From contig JBCCEW010000037.1 in assembly GCA_039030075.1 (NCBI GenBank), positions 1-45,428 of the forward strand: a stretch of DNA of 45,428 nucleotides, read 5' to 3'. The translations under genes and the position numbers were made by a program. This DNA is from Myxococcota bacterium (GTDB lineage Bacteria > Myxococcota_A > UBA9160 > SMWR01). Shown one piece after another: positions 23,718 to 31,466 of the stretch (positions within the stretch are counted from its first letter, which is position 1; each line of letters begins with the position of its first letter). The notes beneath the pieces are model-generated. The model worked only from the letters and a program-made list of their open reading frames with translations, was not told the DNA's origin and made no database searches.

Positions 23718-23879
23718 GTAGCCGTGCTCGCGGAGGTGGGCGAGGGCGGCGGGGTCGGGCTCGTGGGCTTGGAGCGGCGTCGCAGATGAAATGGCGAGAC
23801 CTCGAGCGAGCGCGTCGAGCGTAGCCCTTCGGGTCGGGCCGCGCCGAGCGAATGACGTCGTTGGTCAGGCGGTCGTGTC

Positions 23880-23895
23880 GATCGTTTCGACGATC
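23880..23895. promoter_or_regulatory. Dyad with TTCG loop between divergent genes
   Basis: GATCGT-TTCG-ACGATC is a perfect 6-bp inverted repeat around TTCG. It sits between the divergent dioxygenase and molybdopterin oxidoreductase genes, so it may be an operator, or an RNA hairpin with a stable UUCG loop. Confidence 0.35.
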
Positions 23896-23988
23896 CCGGC
23901 CGTGCGTGTGGCCTCCGTCCCTCGCGGAGTGCCGCGACGCCTTGCAGGCCGGGTTGCGAGCGGATCGTCCCTTCTGCAGGCTGGCCCG

Positions 23989-26211
23989 ATGGCCGCCGAA
24001 TGGTTCCATCGTTCGTGCTCGATCTGCGAAGCGAGCTGCGGAATTCGCGTGCTGGCCGATCGCGACGCGCGCAAGGTGCTCCGGATCGAGGGCAACCCGG
24101 ACGATCCGATCAGCCAGGGCCACATCTGTCCCAAGGCGACGGCCATGCAGGGCGTCTTCGAGGATCCGGACCGCCTGAAGCGTCCGATCCGCAAGACGCC
24201 CAGCGGCGGCTGGGAGGAACTCTCCTGGGAAGCGGCCTACGATTTCGCCGCCGAGCGGATCGGCGCCCTCCAGGCCGAGTACGGCAACGACACGCTAGGC
24301 GTCTACATCGGCAACCCGTCGGGCTTCGACGTGGGCTGCCTGCTGTACAACCGCTTCATTCTCGAGTCGCTGCGGACCCCGCGCATGTTCTCGGCGGCGA
24401 CGATGGATCACTTCCCGAAGCTCTACACATCGCGCGTCCTGTTCGGCAAAGGGTCGATCCTGCCGATCCCCGACATCGATCGCTGCGACTACTTCCTGTG
24501 TCTCGGCGGGAACCCGATCGTCTCCCAGGGCAGCCTGATGTCGGCGCCGGGGGTCGCGAAGAAGCTGCGCGCCATCCAGGAGCGCGGCGGCAAGCTCGTC
24601 GTGGTCGACCCGCGCCGGACGGAGACGGCGGACGTCGCCGACGAGCATTGCTTCATCCGCCCGGGCAGCGACGCGTACTTCCTCTTCTCTCTGGTGCACG
24701 TGCTCTTTGCCGAGGATCGCGTGCAGCTGGGTCGTTTCGCCGCGTTCACGGACGGCCTGGAGGCGATCGAGGATCTCGCGGCCGACTTCACGCCCGAGGC
24801 GACCGCGGCCGCGACCGGGATCCCCGCCGAGACCACGCGCCGCATCGCCCGCGAGCTCGCCGCGCACCCGCGGGCTTGCGTCTACGGTCGGATCGGCACC
24901 TGCACGGTCGAGTTCGGCACCCTCGCGAGCTGGCTCGTCGACGTCGTGAACATCCTGCTGGGGCGCTACGACGAGCCAGGCGGCATGATGTTCCCGCGCC
25001 CCGCGACGGGCCAGCACGAGCCGGGCAACCCGATGCCGCCGATTTCGATCGGGCCCTACAAGACGGCGGCGCGGGGCCTGCCCACCGTCGACGGCCATCT
25101 CCCGGCCTCGGCCTTCGCCGAAGAACTCGATCCGGAACGTGCGGGAGAGCGGCGCGTGCGCGCCTTGCTCGTCACCTGCGGCAACCCGGTGCTGTCGATG
25201 CCCGAGGGCAACCGGATCGCCGAGGGGCTCGCCGGTCTCGAGTTCATGGTGGCCGTCGACATCTACCTGAACGAGACGACGCGCTACGCCGACCTGATCC
25301 TGCCGACGGCGCCCCAGCTCACCCACGAGAACTTCGACTTCCTCTGTCAGTCGACGGCGGTGCGCAACCACGTGCGCTACGGCGAGCAGGTCTTCGAACC
25401 CGAGCCGGGCGAGAAGCGCTCATGGGAGGTCTACCTCGAACTCGCCGCCCGATTGAACGGCGCCGAAGCGGGCGCCTACGACGACGTGCACGTCATGCAG
25501 AACGCGACCCGCTTCGCCGGGAAGCTCGGGCTCGACCCCGACGACGTGATCGCGGCCCTCGGAGCCGAGCGGGGCCCGATGCGGATCGTCGATCTCCAGC
25601 TCCGCTGCGGGCCCTACGGCGACCACTTCGGGAAGCAGGCCGAGGGCTTGAACCTCGAGAAGCTCAAGGCCGCCCGCGCTGCGATCGATCTCGGACCCCT
25701 CGAACCGCGATTCCCCGACATCCTCCGCACCGAAGGGCGGCGCATCGATCTCGCGGATCGACGGATCACGAGCGACGTCGCGCGCCTGCGCGAGCGTCGG
25801 CGGAGCTTCGAGGATCCGAATGGCCTGCGCCTCATCGGGCGACGCCAGATGCGCGGTATGAACTCCTGGCTCCACAACCTGCCGAACCTGGCGAAGGGCA
25901 AAGCGCGCTGCACGCTGCTCGTGCATCCGGACGACGCAAAGCGGCACGGCGTGAGCGACGGAGGTCGCGCGGCGATCGAATCGCGCTCGGGTCGACTCGA
26001 GGTCGACGTCGAAGTGAGCGACGAGATGATGCCCGGCGTCGTCAGCCTGCCCCATGGCTTCGGTCACGGCGCGGCGGGAACGCGGCTCGGTGTCGCCGCC
26101 GAGAAGCAGCCGGGGGTGAATGCGAACGCTCTGACGGACGCGGCGCCCCTCGACGTACCCTCGGGTACCAGCGTCGCGAACGGCATCCCGGTCGAGATCC
26201 GCGCGCTCTGA
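23989..26211 (+). CDS. Molybdopterin oxidoreductase (DMSO reductase family)
   Basis: This is a 740-residue catalytic subunit. Four N-terminal cysteines (C10-x2-C13-x3-C17, C47 in GHICPKA) bind a [4Fe-4S] cluster. The molybdopterin-guanine-dinucleotide domains follow (FLCLGGNPIVSQGSLMS, VVVDPRRTETADVADEHCFIRPGSDA, LLVTCGNPVLSMPEGNRI, DLILPTAPQLTHENFD), ending in the usual barrel (VHPDDAKRHGVSDGGRAAIES). No twin-arginine signal is visible, so it is probably cytoplasmic. In the region where I expect the metal ligand (SAATMDHFPKLYTSR) no Cys or Sec is obvious. The ATG at 23989 starts close to the cluster motif; an open extension to 23791 has no coding character. No Fe-S or membrane subunit gene is next to it. 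Confidence 0.92.
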   Translation: MAAEWFHRSCSICEASCGIRVLADRDARKVLRIEGNPDDPISQGHICPKATAMQGVFEDPDRLKRPIRKTPSGGWEELSWEAAYDFAAERIGALQAEYGNDTLGVYIGNPSGFDVGCLLYNRFILESLRTPRMFSAATMDHFPKLYTSRVLFGKGSILPIPDIDRCDYFLCLGGNPIVSQGSLMSAPGVAKKLRAIQERGGKLVVVDPRRTETADVADEHCFIRPGSDAYFLFSLVHVLFAEDRVQLGRFAAFTDGLEAIEDLAADFTPEATAAATGIPAETTRRIARELAAHPRACVYGRIGTCTVEFGTLASWLVDVVNILLGRYDEPGGMMFPRPATGQHEPGNPMPPISIGPYKTAARGLPTVDGHLPASAFAEELDPERAGERRVRALLVTCGNPVLSMPEGNRIAEGLAGLEFMVAVDIYLNETTRYADLILPTAPQLTHENFDFLCQSTAVRNHVRYGEQVFEPEPGEKRSWEVYLELAARLNGAEAGAYDDVHVMQNATRFAGKLGLDPDDVIAALGAERGPMRIVDLQLRCGPYGDHFGKQAEGLNLEKLKAARAAIDLGPLEPRFPDILRTEGRRIDLADRRITSDVARLRERRRSFEDPNGLRLIGRRQMRGMNSWLHNLPNLAKGKARCTLLVHPDDAKRHGVSDGGRAAIESRSGRLEVDVEVSDEMMPGVVSLPHGFGHGAAGTRLGVAAEKQPGVNANALTDAAPLDVPSGTSVANGIPVEIRAL

Positions 26212-26226
26212 TCCCGCCGCGGTCCT

Positions 26227-27270
26227 CTAGCGAAAGCCCAGCGCCTGCATGTCGACGCGGTTGCGCAGCGGCTCCCCGCGCGCGAAGCGCTGGAGGTTGT
26301 CCTCGAAGAGATCGAAGACGTCGTCGACGTAGCGGTCGACCGAGACCGAGGAATGGGCCGACACCCAGAGGTTCGGCGCGTCCCAGATCGGGCTGTCGGC
26401 AGGCAGGGGTTCGGTCTCGAAGACATCGAGCGCCGCCGCGGACAGCTGGCCCGAAGCGAGGGCGTCGAGGAGCGCGGCCTCGTCGACCAGCGATCCGCGC
26501 GCGACGTTCACGAGCACCGCGCCGGACTTCATCGCGGCCAGGGCCGCGCGGTCGATGAGGTGGTGCGTCTCGGGTGTGGCCGGTGCGGTCACGACGACAC
26601 CGTCGCACTGGGCCAGCATCTCGTGGAGCCGGTCGGTGCGGAAGATCTTGTCGGCCGCGTCCGGGTCGCCTTGTTCGGGGTTGCGCTTCGTCGCGAGCAC
26701 CCGCACGCCCATCGCCCGCGCGCGTTGGGCCACCGCCGCACCGATGTGTCCGAGCCCGACGATCCCGATCACCGAGCCGGCGAAGCTGCGCCCGTAGGTG
26801 CGCACGTACTCGTGCTTGCGCTGGTAGGCCTCGGCCTCGGGGAAGCGTTTCCAGATCTGCAGGAGCCGACCGATCACGAACTCGGCCATCGACCCGGCGC
26901 TGACGCCCGACGCATTGGTCACCACGACCCGGTCGCGGGTGACGCCCGCCGCCACGAACTGGTCGACGCCGGCGCCCAGGCCCTGCAGCCAACGCAAACG
27001 CGGTGCGAGCTGCATCAGGTCCTTCGGCGTGTGGAGCTGGATCAGGACCTCCGCGCGCGCGAGCGCCCGGCGCCGCTCGTCCTCGCAACCGACCGCCCAG
27101 CGCGGCGGTTCGTCGTGGGGACGGTCGGGGGGCACGGTCACCCAGTCGGTGTCGGGGTCGACGGGCATGCCCACCACCTCGATGCGCGGATCGATGGCCC
27201 GCACCCGTGCCACGTAGCGATCGGCGAGCAGGGCGGGGTAGCCGAGGCACACGACGAGGGGCTCGCTCAC
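26227..27270 (-). CDS. D-2-hydroxyacid dehydrogenase family protein
   Basis: This 347-residue NAD-dependent dehydrogenase is of the D-isomer 2-hydroxyacid family. VIGIVGLGHIGAAVAQRARAMG is the Rossmann motif, and the catalytic Arg (NVARGSLVDEAALLDAL), Glu (DVFETEPLPADSPIWD) and His (WVSAHSSVS) are all in place. TNASGVSAGSMAEFVIG is the substrate-domain signature. I chose GTG at 27270 (AGGG 9 bases upstream); an in-frame ATG at 27309 has no ribosome site. It probably reduces a 2-ketoacid. It is divergent from the MarR-UGSC operon. Confidence 0.9.
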   Translation of the reverse strand: MSEPLVVCLGYPALLADRYVARVRAIDPRIEVVGMPVDPDTDWVTVPPDRPHDEPPRWAVGCEDERRRALARAEVLIQLHTPKDLMQLAPRLRWLQGLGAGVDQFVAAGVTRDRVVVTNASGVSAGSMAEFVIGRLLQIWKRFPEAEAYQRKHEYVRTYGRSFAGSVIGIVGLGHIGAAVAQRARAMGVRVLATKRNPEQGDPDAADKIFRTDRLHEMLAQCDGVVVTAPATPETHHLIDRAALAAMKSGAVLVNVARGSLVDEAALLDALASGQLSAAALDVFETEPLPADSPIWDAPNLWVSAHSSVSVDRYVDDVFDLFEDNLQRFARGEPLRNRVDMQALGFR

Positions 27271-27331
27271 GACTCCATCCCTAGCGCATCTCCGGGTCGC
27301 GCCGGCCATCCCGGGCTGGGGCGAAATTTAT

Positions 27332-27355
27332 CTTGCCAGAAAGCTTTCTCGAAAG
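27332..27355. promoter_or_regulatory. Putative MarR operator of the UGSC operon
   Basis: The perfect 12-base palindrome AGAAAGCTTTCT (27338-27349) is extended by CTT (27332-27334) and AAG (27353-27355) placed symmetrically. It is an AT-richer island in the divergent region, 32 bases upstream of the MarR ATG and 62 upstream of the hydroxyacid dehydrogenase start. It is likely the site of the MarR encoded next to it. Confidence 0.6.
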
Positions 27356-27386
27356 TATAAGGGCGGAGGAGGCGCGCGAGCAACGC

Positions 27387-27884
27387 ATGAGCTGGATCGA
27401 CGAGCTCTCCGAAGCCTGGCAGCGGGAGCACCCGGACTACGACACGGCGACGCTCCCGCCGATGGTGCGGCTGGCGCGGCTGGCTCTGCTGATCGACGGG
27501 TTCCAGCACGACGTGCTCGCACCCTATCGACTGAGCGCTGGCGACTACGGGGTGCTGGCGGCCTTGCGCCGCGCGGGGGCTCCCTATCAGCTGAGACCGA
27601 GCATGCTCTACAGCCGGCTGCAGCGATCCTCGGGCGGCATGACCAAGACGCTGGGTCGCCTCGAAGAGCGCGGCCTCGTGGCACGCACGCCCGATTCGCT
27701 CGATCGACGCGGATCGCTCGTTTCCCTCACGCGCAAGGGGCGGGCGCTGCAAGAGGAGGTGTTCCGCGCCTATCTCGAAGCGACCGAGGACCTGCTCGAG
27801 CCGTTCTCCGAAACCCAGCTGAAGGACACGGACCGCGTGCTCGAGGCGCTGCTCGCGCTCTTCGAGGGAAGGGCGGCGTCGTGA
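27387..27884 (+). CDS. MarR-family regulator, first gene of the UGSC operon
   Basis: This 165-residue winged-helix regulator shows the MarR pattern: LLIDGFQHDVLAPYRLSAGDYGVLAALRRAG, recognition part LYSRLQRSSGGMTKTLGRLEERGLV, and wing RTPDSLDRRGSLVSLTRKGRAL. I chose the ATG at 27387; an upstream TTG (27333) would run through the operator-like palindrome. Its stop overlaps the start of the next gene by four bases (GTGA), so it is co-translated with the UGSC-partner gene and probably governs the whole operon. Confidence 0.9.
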   Translation: MSWIDELSEAWQREHPDYDTATLPPMVRLARLALLIDGFQHDVLAPYRLSAGDYGVLAALRRAGAPYQLRPSMLYSRLQRSSGGMTKTLGRLEERGLVARTPDSLDRRGSLVSLTRKGRALQEEVFRAYLEATEDLLEPFSETQLKDTDRVLEALLALFEGRAAS

Positions 27885-28921
27885 CCGAGGAGTTCGAGCT
27901 CTCGGCCGATACGCCCGAAGCGCTGTTGGAGCTGTTCGAAGCGAAGGGGCTCGGCGACGGGTTGCCGCTCGTTCCGCCGACGCGCGACCGGGTAGATGCG
28001 ATGCTCGCGGCCTCAGGGGAGGGCGACCTCGACCCCGACGAGGTGATCGCCACCCTCGAGCCGCGGGCGGGGGAAGCGACCCGGCGTGCGGTCGCGATCA
28101 ACGCGGTGCTGGCCGGTTGTACTCCGGGGGTCTTGCCCGTCCTGGTGAGCGCCGTGCGCGGGCTTGCGCGTCCCGAGTTGAACCTGCGGGGGGTGAACGC
28201 CACCACCCATCCGGTGGCGCCGCTCCTGATCGTGCACGGGGCGGTCGTCGCCGAGCAGGGCTTCAACGCGGGGCTCGGGACGTTCGGTCCGGGCCATCGC
28301 GCGAACGCGACCGTCGGCCGGGCGATCCGCTTGATCCTGATGCACATCGCTGGCGCCCGGCCCGGTGCCGGTGATGCCTCCAGCCAAGGACAACCGTCGA
28401 AGTACACCTACTGCATCGCCGAGAACGAGGGCGCCTCACCGTGGGAGACCTATCCGCGCAGCGTCGGCGTCGAGGCTCCGAGCGCGGTCACCCTCCACTG
28501 CGGTGAGAACCCGCACAACTTCCACGACATGGAGAGCGAGGCGCCCGAGGCGATCCTCGACAAGGGCGCGAGCGTGATGGCGACGCTCGGGTCCAACAAC
28601 GCGCCCGTGTCTTCGGCCGAGTTCTTCGTGGTGCTCGGTCCCGAGCACGCGGCGACGATCGCGGGCGCCGGCTGGAGTCGGCGCGACGTGCAGTCGTATC
28701 TGTACGAGCGCGCGCGGCTGCCGGCTCCCGTGCTGCGCGGTGCCTTCGACGTCGTCCAACATCGTCCTTGGCACCAGGCGTTGCCCGCAGATGCGCCACT
28801 CCCGATCACCGATCACCCCGACAACCTCCGCGTGCTCGTCGCCGGTGGGGCGGGGAAACACTCGTGCGTCATCCCGAGCTGGGGGATGACCCGCAGCGTG
28901 ACGCTGCCCGTCGAAGCCTGA
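27881..28921 (+). CDS. Conserved protein of unknown function, UGSC partner
   Basis: This 346-residue protein begins with GTG at 27881, overlapping the MarR stop. I do not recognise a named domain. It has no membrane segment. Striking stretches are LEPRAGEATRRAVAINAVLAGC, GPGHRANATVGRAIRLILMH, KYTYCIAENEGASPWETYPR and IPSWGMTRSVTLPVEA; five cysteines are scattered. The density of Gly, Asn and acidic motifs suggests an enzyme. It ends 63 bases before the UGSC selenoprotein gene and shares its operon, so the two may form a complex or act in successive steps. That link is inference from position. Confidence 0.75.
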   Translation: MTEEFELSADTPEALLELFEAKGLGDGLPLVPPTRDRVDAMLAASGEGDLDPDEVIATLEPRAGEATRRAVAINAVLAGCTPGVLPVLVSAVRGLARPELNLRGVNATTHPVAPLLIVHGAVVAEQGFNAGLGTFGPGHRANATVGRAIRLILMHIAGARPGAGDASSQGQPSKYTYCIAENEGASPWETYPRSVGVEAPSAVTLHCGENPHNFHDMESEAPEAILDKGASVMATLGSNNAPVSSAEFFVVLGPEHAATIAGAGWSRRDVQSYLYERARLPAPVLRGAFDVVQHRPWHQALPADAPLPITDHPDNLRVLVAGGAGKHSCVIPSWGMTRSVTLPVEA

Positions 28922-28984
28922 ACCGCGCGGGCCGCACGCTGGCCCGGGCGAAACGGACCGCGCAACGGTCCGAGAGGAGCCTCC

Positions 28985-29524
28985 ATGAAGATCCTGTCTC
29001 CCGAAGGCACGGTGGGGACGCGCGGGGTCGTACTCGCAGCGCCGCCCGCGCAACTCGCCGGCCGACGCATCGCGGTGCTCGACAACGGCAAGCCCGGGGC
29101 GGCGCTCGTGATGACGCGCATCGCCGAGCGGCTGGTCGAGCGCGCGGGCGTCGAGTTCGTGGGCCTACACCGCAAGCGCACGGCCGCGACCCCCTGCGAA
29201 GAGGGATTGCTCGGCGAGATCGCCGACGGCGCGGACCTCGTGCTGACGGGGCTGGCCGATTGAGGCTCGTGCACGTCGTGGAGTCTCCACGACACGGCAC
29301 GGTTGGAAGCCCTCGGTCGACCCACGGTGGTCGTAGCGACCGAGCGGTTCGCGGATCTCGCCCGGCAGTCGGGCCAGGAGATCGGGCTCGATGACGCGCG
29401 CCTGGTGGAGGTCGCGCATCCGGTGGGAGGCGTCCCCGAGGAGGCACTGCGCAGGCGCGCCGAGTCGGCGACGGACGGTGTGATGCAGCGGCTCCTCGGC
29501 CGCGTGGGAGGAAACGATGGGTAG
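28985..29524 (+). CDS. UGSC-family selenoprotein
   Basis: Read through TGA at 29261-29263, this is a 179-residue protein with selenocysteine at residue 93. The family motif appears exactly as LAD-U-GSC-TSWSLHDT, and the flanking VLDNGKPGAALVMTRIAERL, ATPCEEGLLGEIADGADLVL and LEALGRPTVVVATERFADLAR segments match UGSC proteins, in which the first position is Sec or Cys. U93 and C96 form a CxxC-like redox pair. A strong SECIS-type hairpin follows the TGA. The frame continues unbroken to 29524 and overlaps the next start by eight bases. A good GAGAGGAG site precedes the ATG. The reaction of the family is not established to my knowledge. A gene caller would report two fragments (28985-29263 and 29303-29524). 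Confidence 0.93.
29275..29293 (+). promoter_or_regulatory. Bacterial SECIS hairpin of the UGSC gene
   Basis: GUCGUGGA (29275-29282) pairs perfectly with UCCACGAC (29286-29293) around the loop GUC. The stem begins 12 nt after the UGA and the loop GU is at 20-21 nt, matching the geometry of bacterial SECIS elements recognised by SelB. Confidence 0.88.
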
Positions 29525-30617
29525 GTTCGGGCACTACGTAATCGATGCGGATGGGCACGGCGGCGAGCCGCTGGGCTGGCGCCGGCGAATCCCGGGGAAG
29601 TTCACTGCGACGATGCGCGACTACGTCGCGAGCATGCGCGCCCAGTACGCGAGCGTCCCGGGCGCGGGCCAGCGTGCCGCGGACGCGAGCCCGGCGATTC
29701 CCGGCGAGGACGATCTGGAGTTCGCGGTGCCCACCCAGCCGGGCATGTTCGACGCGGAGAAGCGTCTGCCGGACATGGATCTCGAAGGCATCGACGTCGC
29801 GGTGCTCTTTCCGCCCGGCTCCGGAGAGGAGTGGGCGATGGACGACGTGGACTTTGCCGTGGCGCTCTGCCAGACGCTGAACGATGCCCGGGCCGAGTAC
29901 GCGAGCGTTGCGCCCGAGCGTCTCAAGCTCGTCGCGAAGCTCCCCATGATGGAACCGTCGGCGGCCGCCGAAGAGCTCGAGCGCTGCGTCACCCTCCACG
30001 GGTTCGTCGGCATGGTGACCGCGACCCACATCCGCGACAAGAATCTGGACGACCCGAGCTTCGACGTCGTCTGGGAGACCGCTCAGCGCTACGGCGTGGC
30101 CGTGTGTACCCACGGCGGCGGCCAGGCGCCGGGTCAGACGCCCTTCGCCATCGATCGCTTCGACACCCGCCTGGGCGTGCACGCCCTCACCCATCCGCTC
30201 GGCGCCATGCAGGCCGTGTTCAACTTCACGGTGGGCGGGATCCTGGCCCGCTTCCCCGAGCTGCGAGTCGGCTTCCTCGAGGCGGGGGTGGGCTGGTTGC
30301 CCTTCTGGCTCGAACGTCTCGACGAGCACTGGGAGCTGATGCCCGACCAGGCGCCCGGGATCGATCGACCCCCGTCCGAGTACTTCCTCGGGCGCTGCTT
30401 CCTGACCACCGAGCCCGACGAGAAGATGGTTCCCTACGTGTTCGAGAGCGTGGCGGAGGACATCGTCTGCTACTCCTCGGACTACTGTCACTTCGATTGC
30501 GCGTTTCCCGACTCGGTGAGCATTCTCGAGAAGCGCAGCGACCTGAGCGATCGGGTGAAGCAGCGGCTCTTCTCCGCGAACGCGGCGAAGCTCTACTCCC
30601 TGGAGCCGCCTGCGTGA
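29517..30617 (+). CDS. Amidohydrolase-2 (ACMSD-like) family protein
   Basis: This 366-residue metal-dependent hydrolase or decarboxylase has the TIM-barrel features of the amidohydrolase-2/ACMSD group: an N-terminal DADGHGG in place of the common HxH, DLEGIDVAVLFPPG, VVWETAQRYGVAVCTHGGG (metal His), RFPELRVGFLEAGVGWLPFWLERLDEHWE, and a late IVCYSSDYCHFDC with the catalytic Asp. The first metal-binding motif is therefore altered (D-x-D-G-H). It starts inside the 3' end of the selenoprotein gene (8-base overlap), so the two are translationally coupled and probably act on the same compound. Confidence 0.9.
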   Translation: MGRFGHYVIDADGHGGEPLGWRRRIPGKFTATMRDYVASMRAQYASVPGAGQRAADASPAIPGEDDLEFAVPTQPGMFDAEKRLPDMDLEGIDVAVLFPPGSGEEWAMDDVDFAVALCQTLNDARAEYASVAPERLKLVAKLPMMEPSAAAEELERCVTLHGFVGMVTATHIRDKNLDDPSFDVVWETAQRYGVAVCTHGGGQAPGQTPFAIDRFDTRLGVHALTHPLGAMQAVFNFTVGGILARFPELRVGFLEAGVGWLPFWLERLDEHWELMPDQAPGIDRPPSEYFLGRCFLTTEPDEKMVPYVFESVAEDIVCYSSDYCHFDCAFPDSVSILEKRSDLSDRVKQRLFSANAAKLYSLEPPA

Positions 30618-30627
30618 GCCTGATCGC

Positions 30628-31434
30628 GTGATCGATACCCACACCCACGTGATCGCGGCGGACCACGGGCGCTACCCCCTCGACCCTCGCCCGCTGTCGG
30701 GGCCGTGGTATCTGGAGGCGCCCCACACCGCCGAGGAGCTGGCGGCCTGCATGGACGACGCCGGGGTCGAACAGGCCGTGTTGGTGCAGGCGGTGGGCGC
30801 CTACAGCTACGACAACGCGTATGCGGCAGACGCGGCGCAGTCCCAACCGGCTCGTTTCGCGAGCGCCTGCTGCATCGACGCCACTGCTGACGCGGCGGTC
30901 GACACGCTGCGCCATTGGGTGCGCGACCGCGGCATGCACGGCGTGCGGCTCTTCGCCCTCGCGCGCGAGGCGCCGTCCTGGCTGGTCGATTCGCGCACCT
31001 TCCCGCTCTGGGAAGAGGCGGCCGCACTCGGCATCCACGTGATCGTGACGATCTTTCCCCACCAGCTCGGCGAGCTCCGCGACGTACTGCGGCGGTTTCC
31101 CGAAGTGCGCGTGTCCCTCGATCACTGCGGGTTTCCGGAAGCAAGTGCGCCAGAGCCGCTCTTCGCGCTGGCCGCAGAGGCGAACCTCCTGTGCAAGGTG
31201 TCGTCGGTCGTGCTCGAGTCGGCCGGGGAGGGCGCCGAGGCCTTCGTAACCACCCTGGTGGGGCGCTTCGGAGCCGAGCGCGTCATGTGGGGGTCCGACT
31301 TCTGCCAGACCCATGACCGTCCCTACCGGGCGCTGGTCTCCCTTGCGGAACGCTGCTTTGCAGGCCTGACGTCGTCCGAACGCGAACGTTGCTTCGTCTC
31401 GACGCCGCGCTCGGTCTGGCCGAGCCTTCGCTAG
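30628..31434 (+). CDS. Amidohydrolase-family protein (lactonase-like)
   Basis: This 268-residue TIM-barrel hydrolase begins at once with the metal motif DTHTHV (residues 3-8). VRVSLDHCG and RVMWGSDFCQTHDR supply further metal ligands and the catalytic Asp of the amidohydrolase-2 group (2-pyrone-4,6-dicarboxylate lactonase and relatives). It lies 10 bases after the first amidohydrolase; two such enzymes in sequence suggest successive hydrolytic or decarboxylating steps. Confidence 0.9.
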   Translation: MIDTHTHVIAADHGRYPLDPRPLSGPWYLEAPHTAEELAACMDDAGVEQAVLVQAVGAYSYDNAYAADAAQSQPARFASACCIDATADAAVDTLRHWVRDRGMHGVRLFALAREAPSWLVDSRTFPLWEEAAALGIHVIVTIFPHQLGELRDVLRRFPEVRVSLDHCGFPEASAPEPLFALAAEANLLCKVSSVVLESAGEGAEAFVTTLVGRFGAERVMWGSDFCQTHDRPYRALVSLAERCFAGLTSSERERCFVSTPRSVWPSLR

Positions 31435-31466
31435 CGGGGCGGGTCGAAGCCAACCCCGGAGGACGC

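Noticed and set aside
23791-23988. N-terminal extension of the molybdopterin oxidoreductase
   Set aside because: The 66 extra residues show no twin-arginine signal or domain and cover the divergent regulatory region; the ATG at 23989 sits next to the cluster motif.
24000-26558. 852-codon frame overlapping the molybdopterin oxidoreductase
   Set aside because: Arg-rich out-of-frame translation; the true frame shows cluster and pterin motifs.
28985-29263. A truncated 92-residue protein ending at TGA 29261
   Set aside because: The TGA falls at the first position of the UGSC motif and the rest of the family sequence continues in frame behind a strong hairpin.
30628-30720. Further hidden Sec codons in the UGSC operon
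   Set aside because: The amidohydrolase, MFS, ADC-like and AOR frames are complete and keep Cys or other expected residues, with no in-frame TGA.
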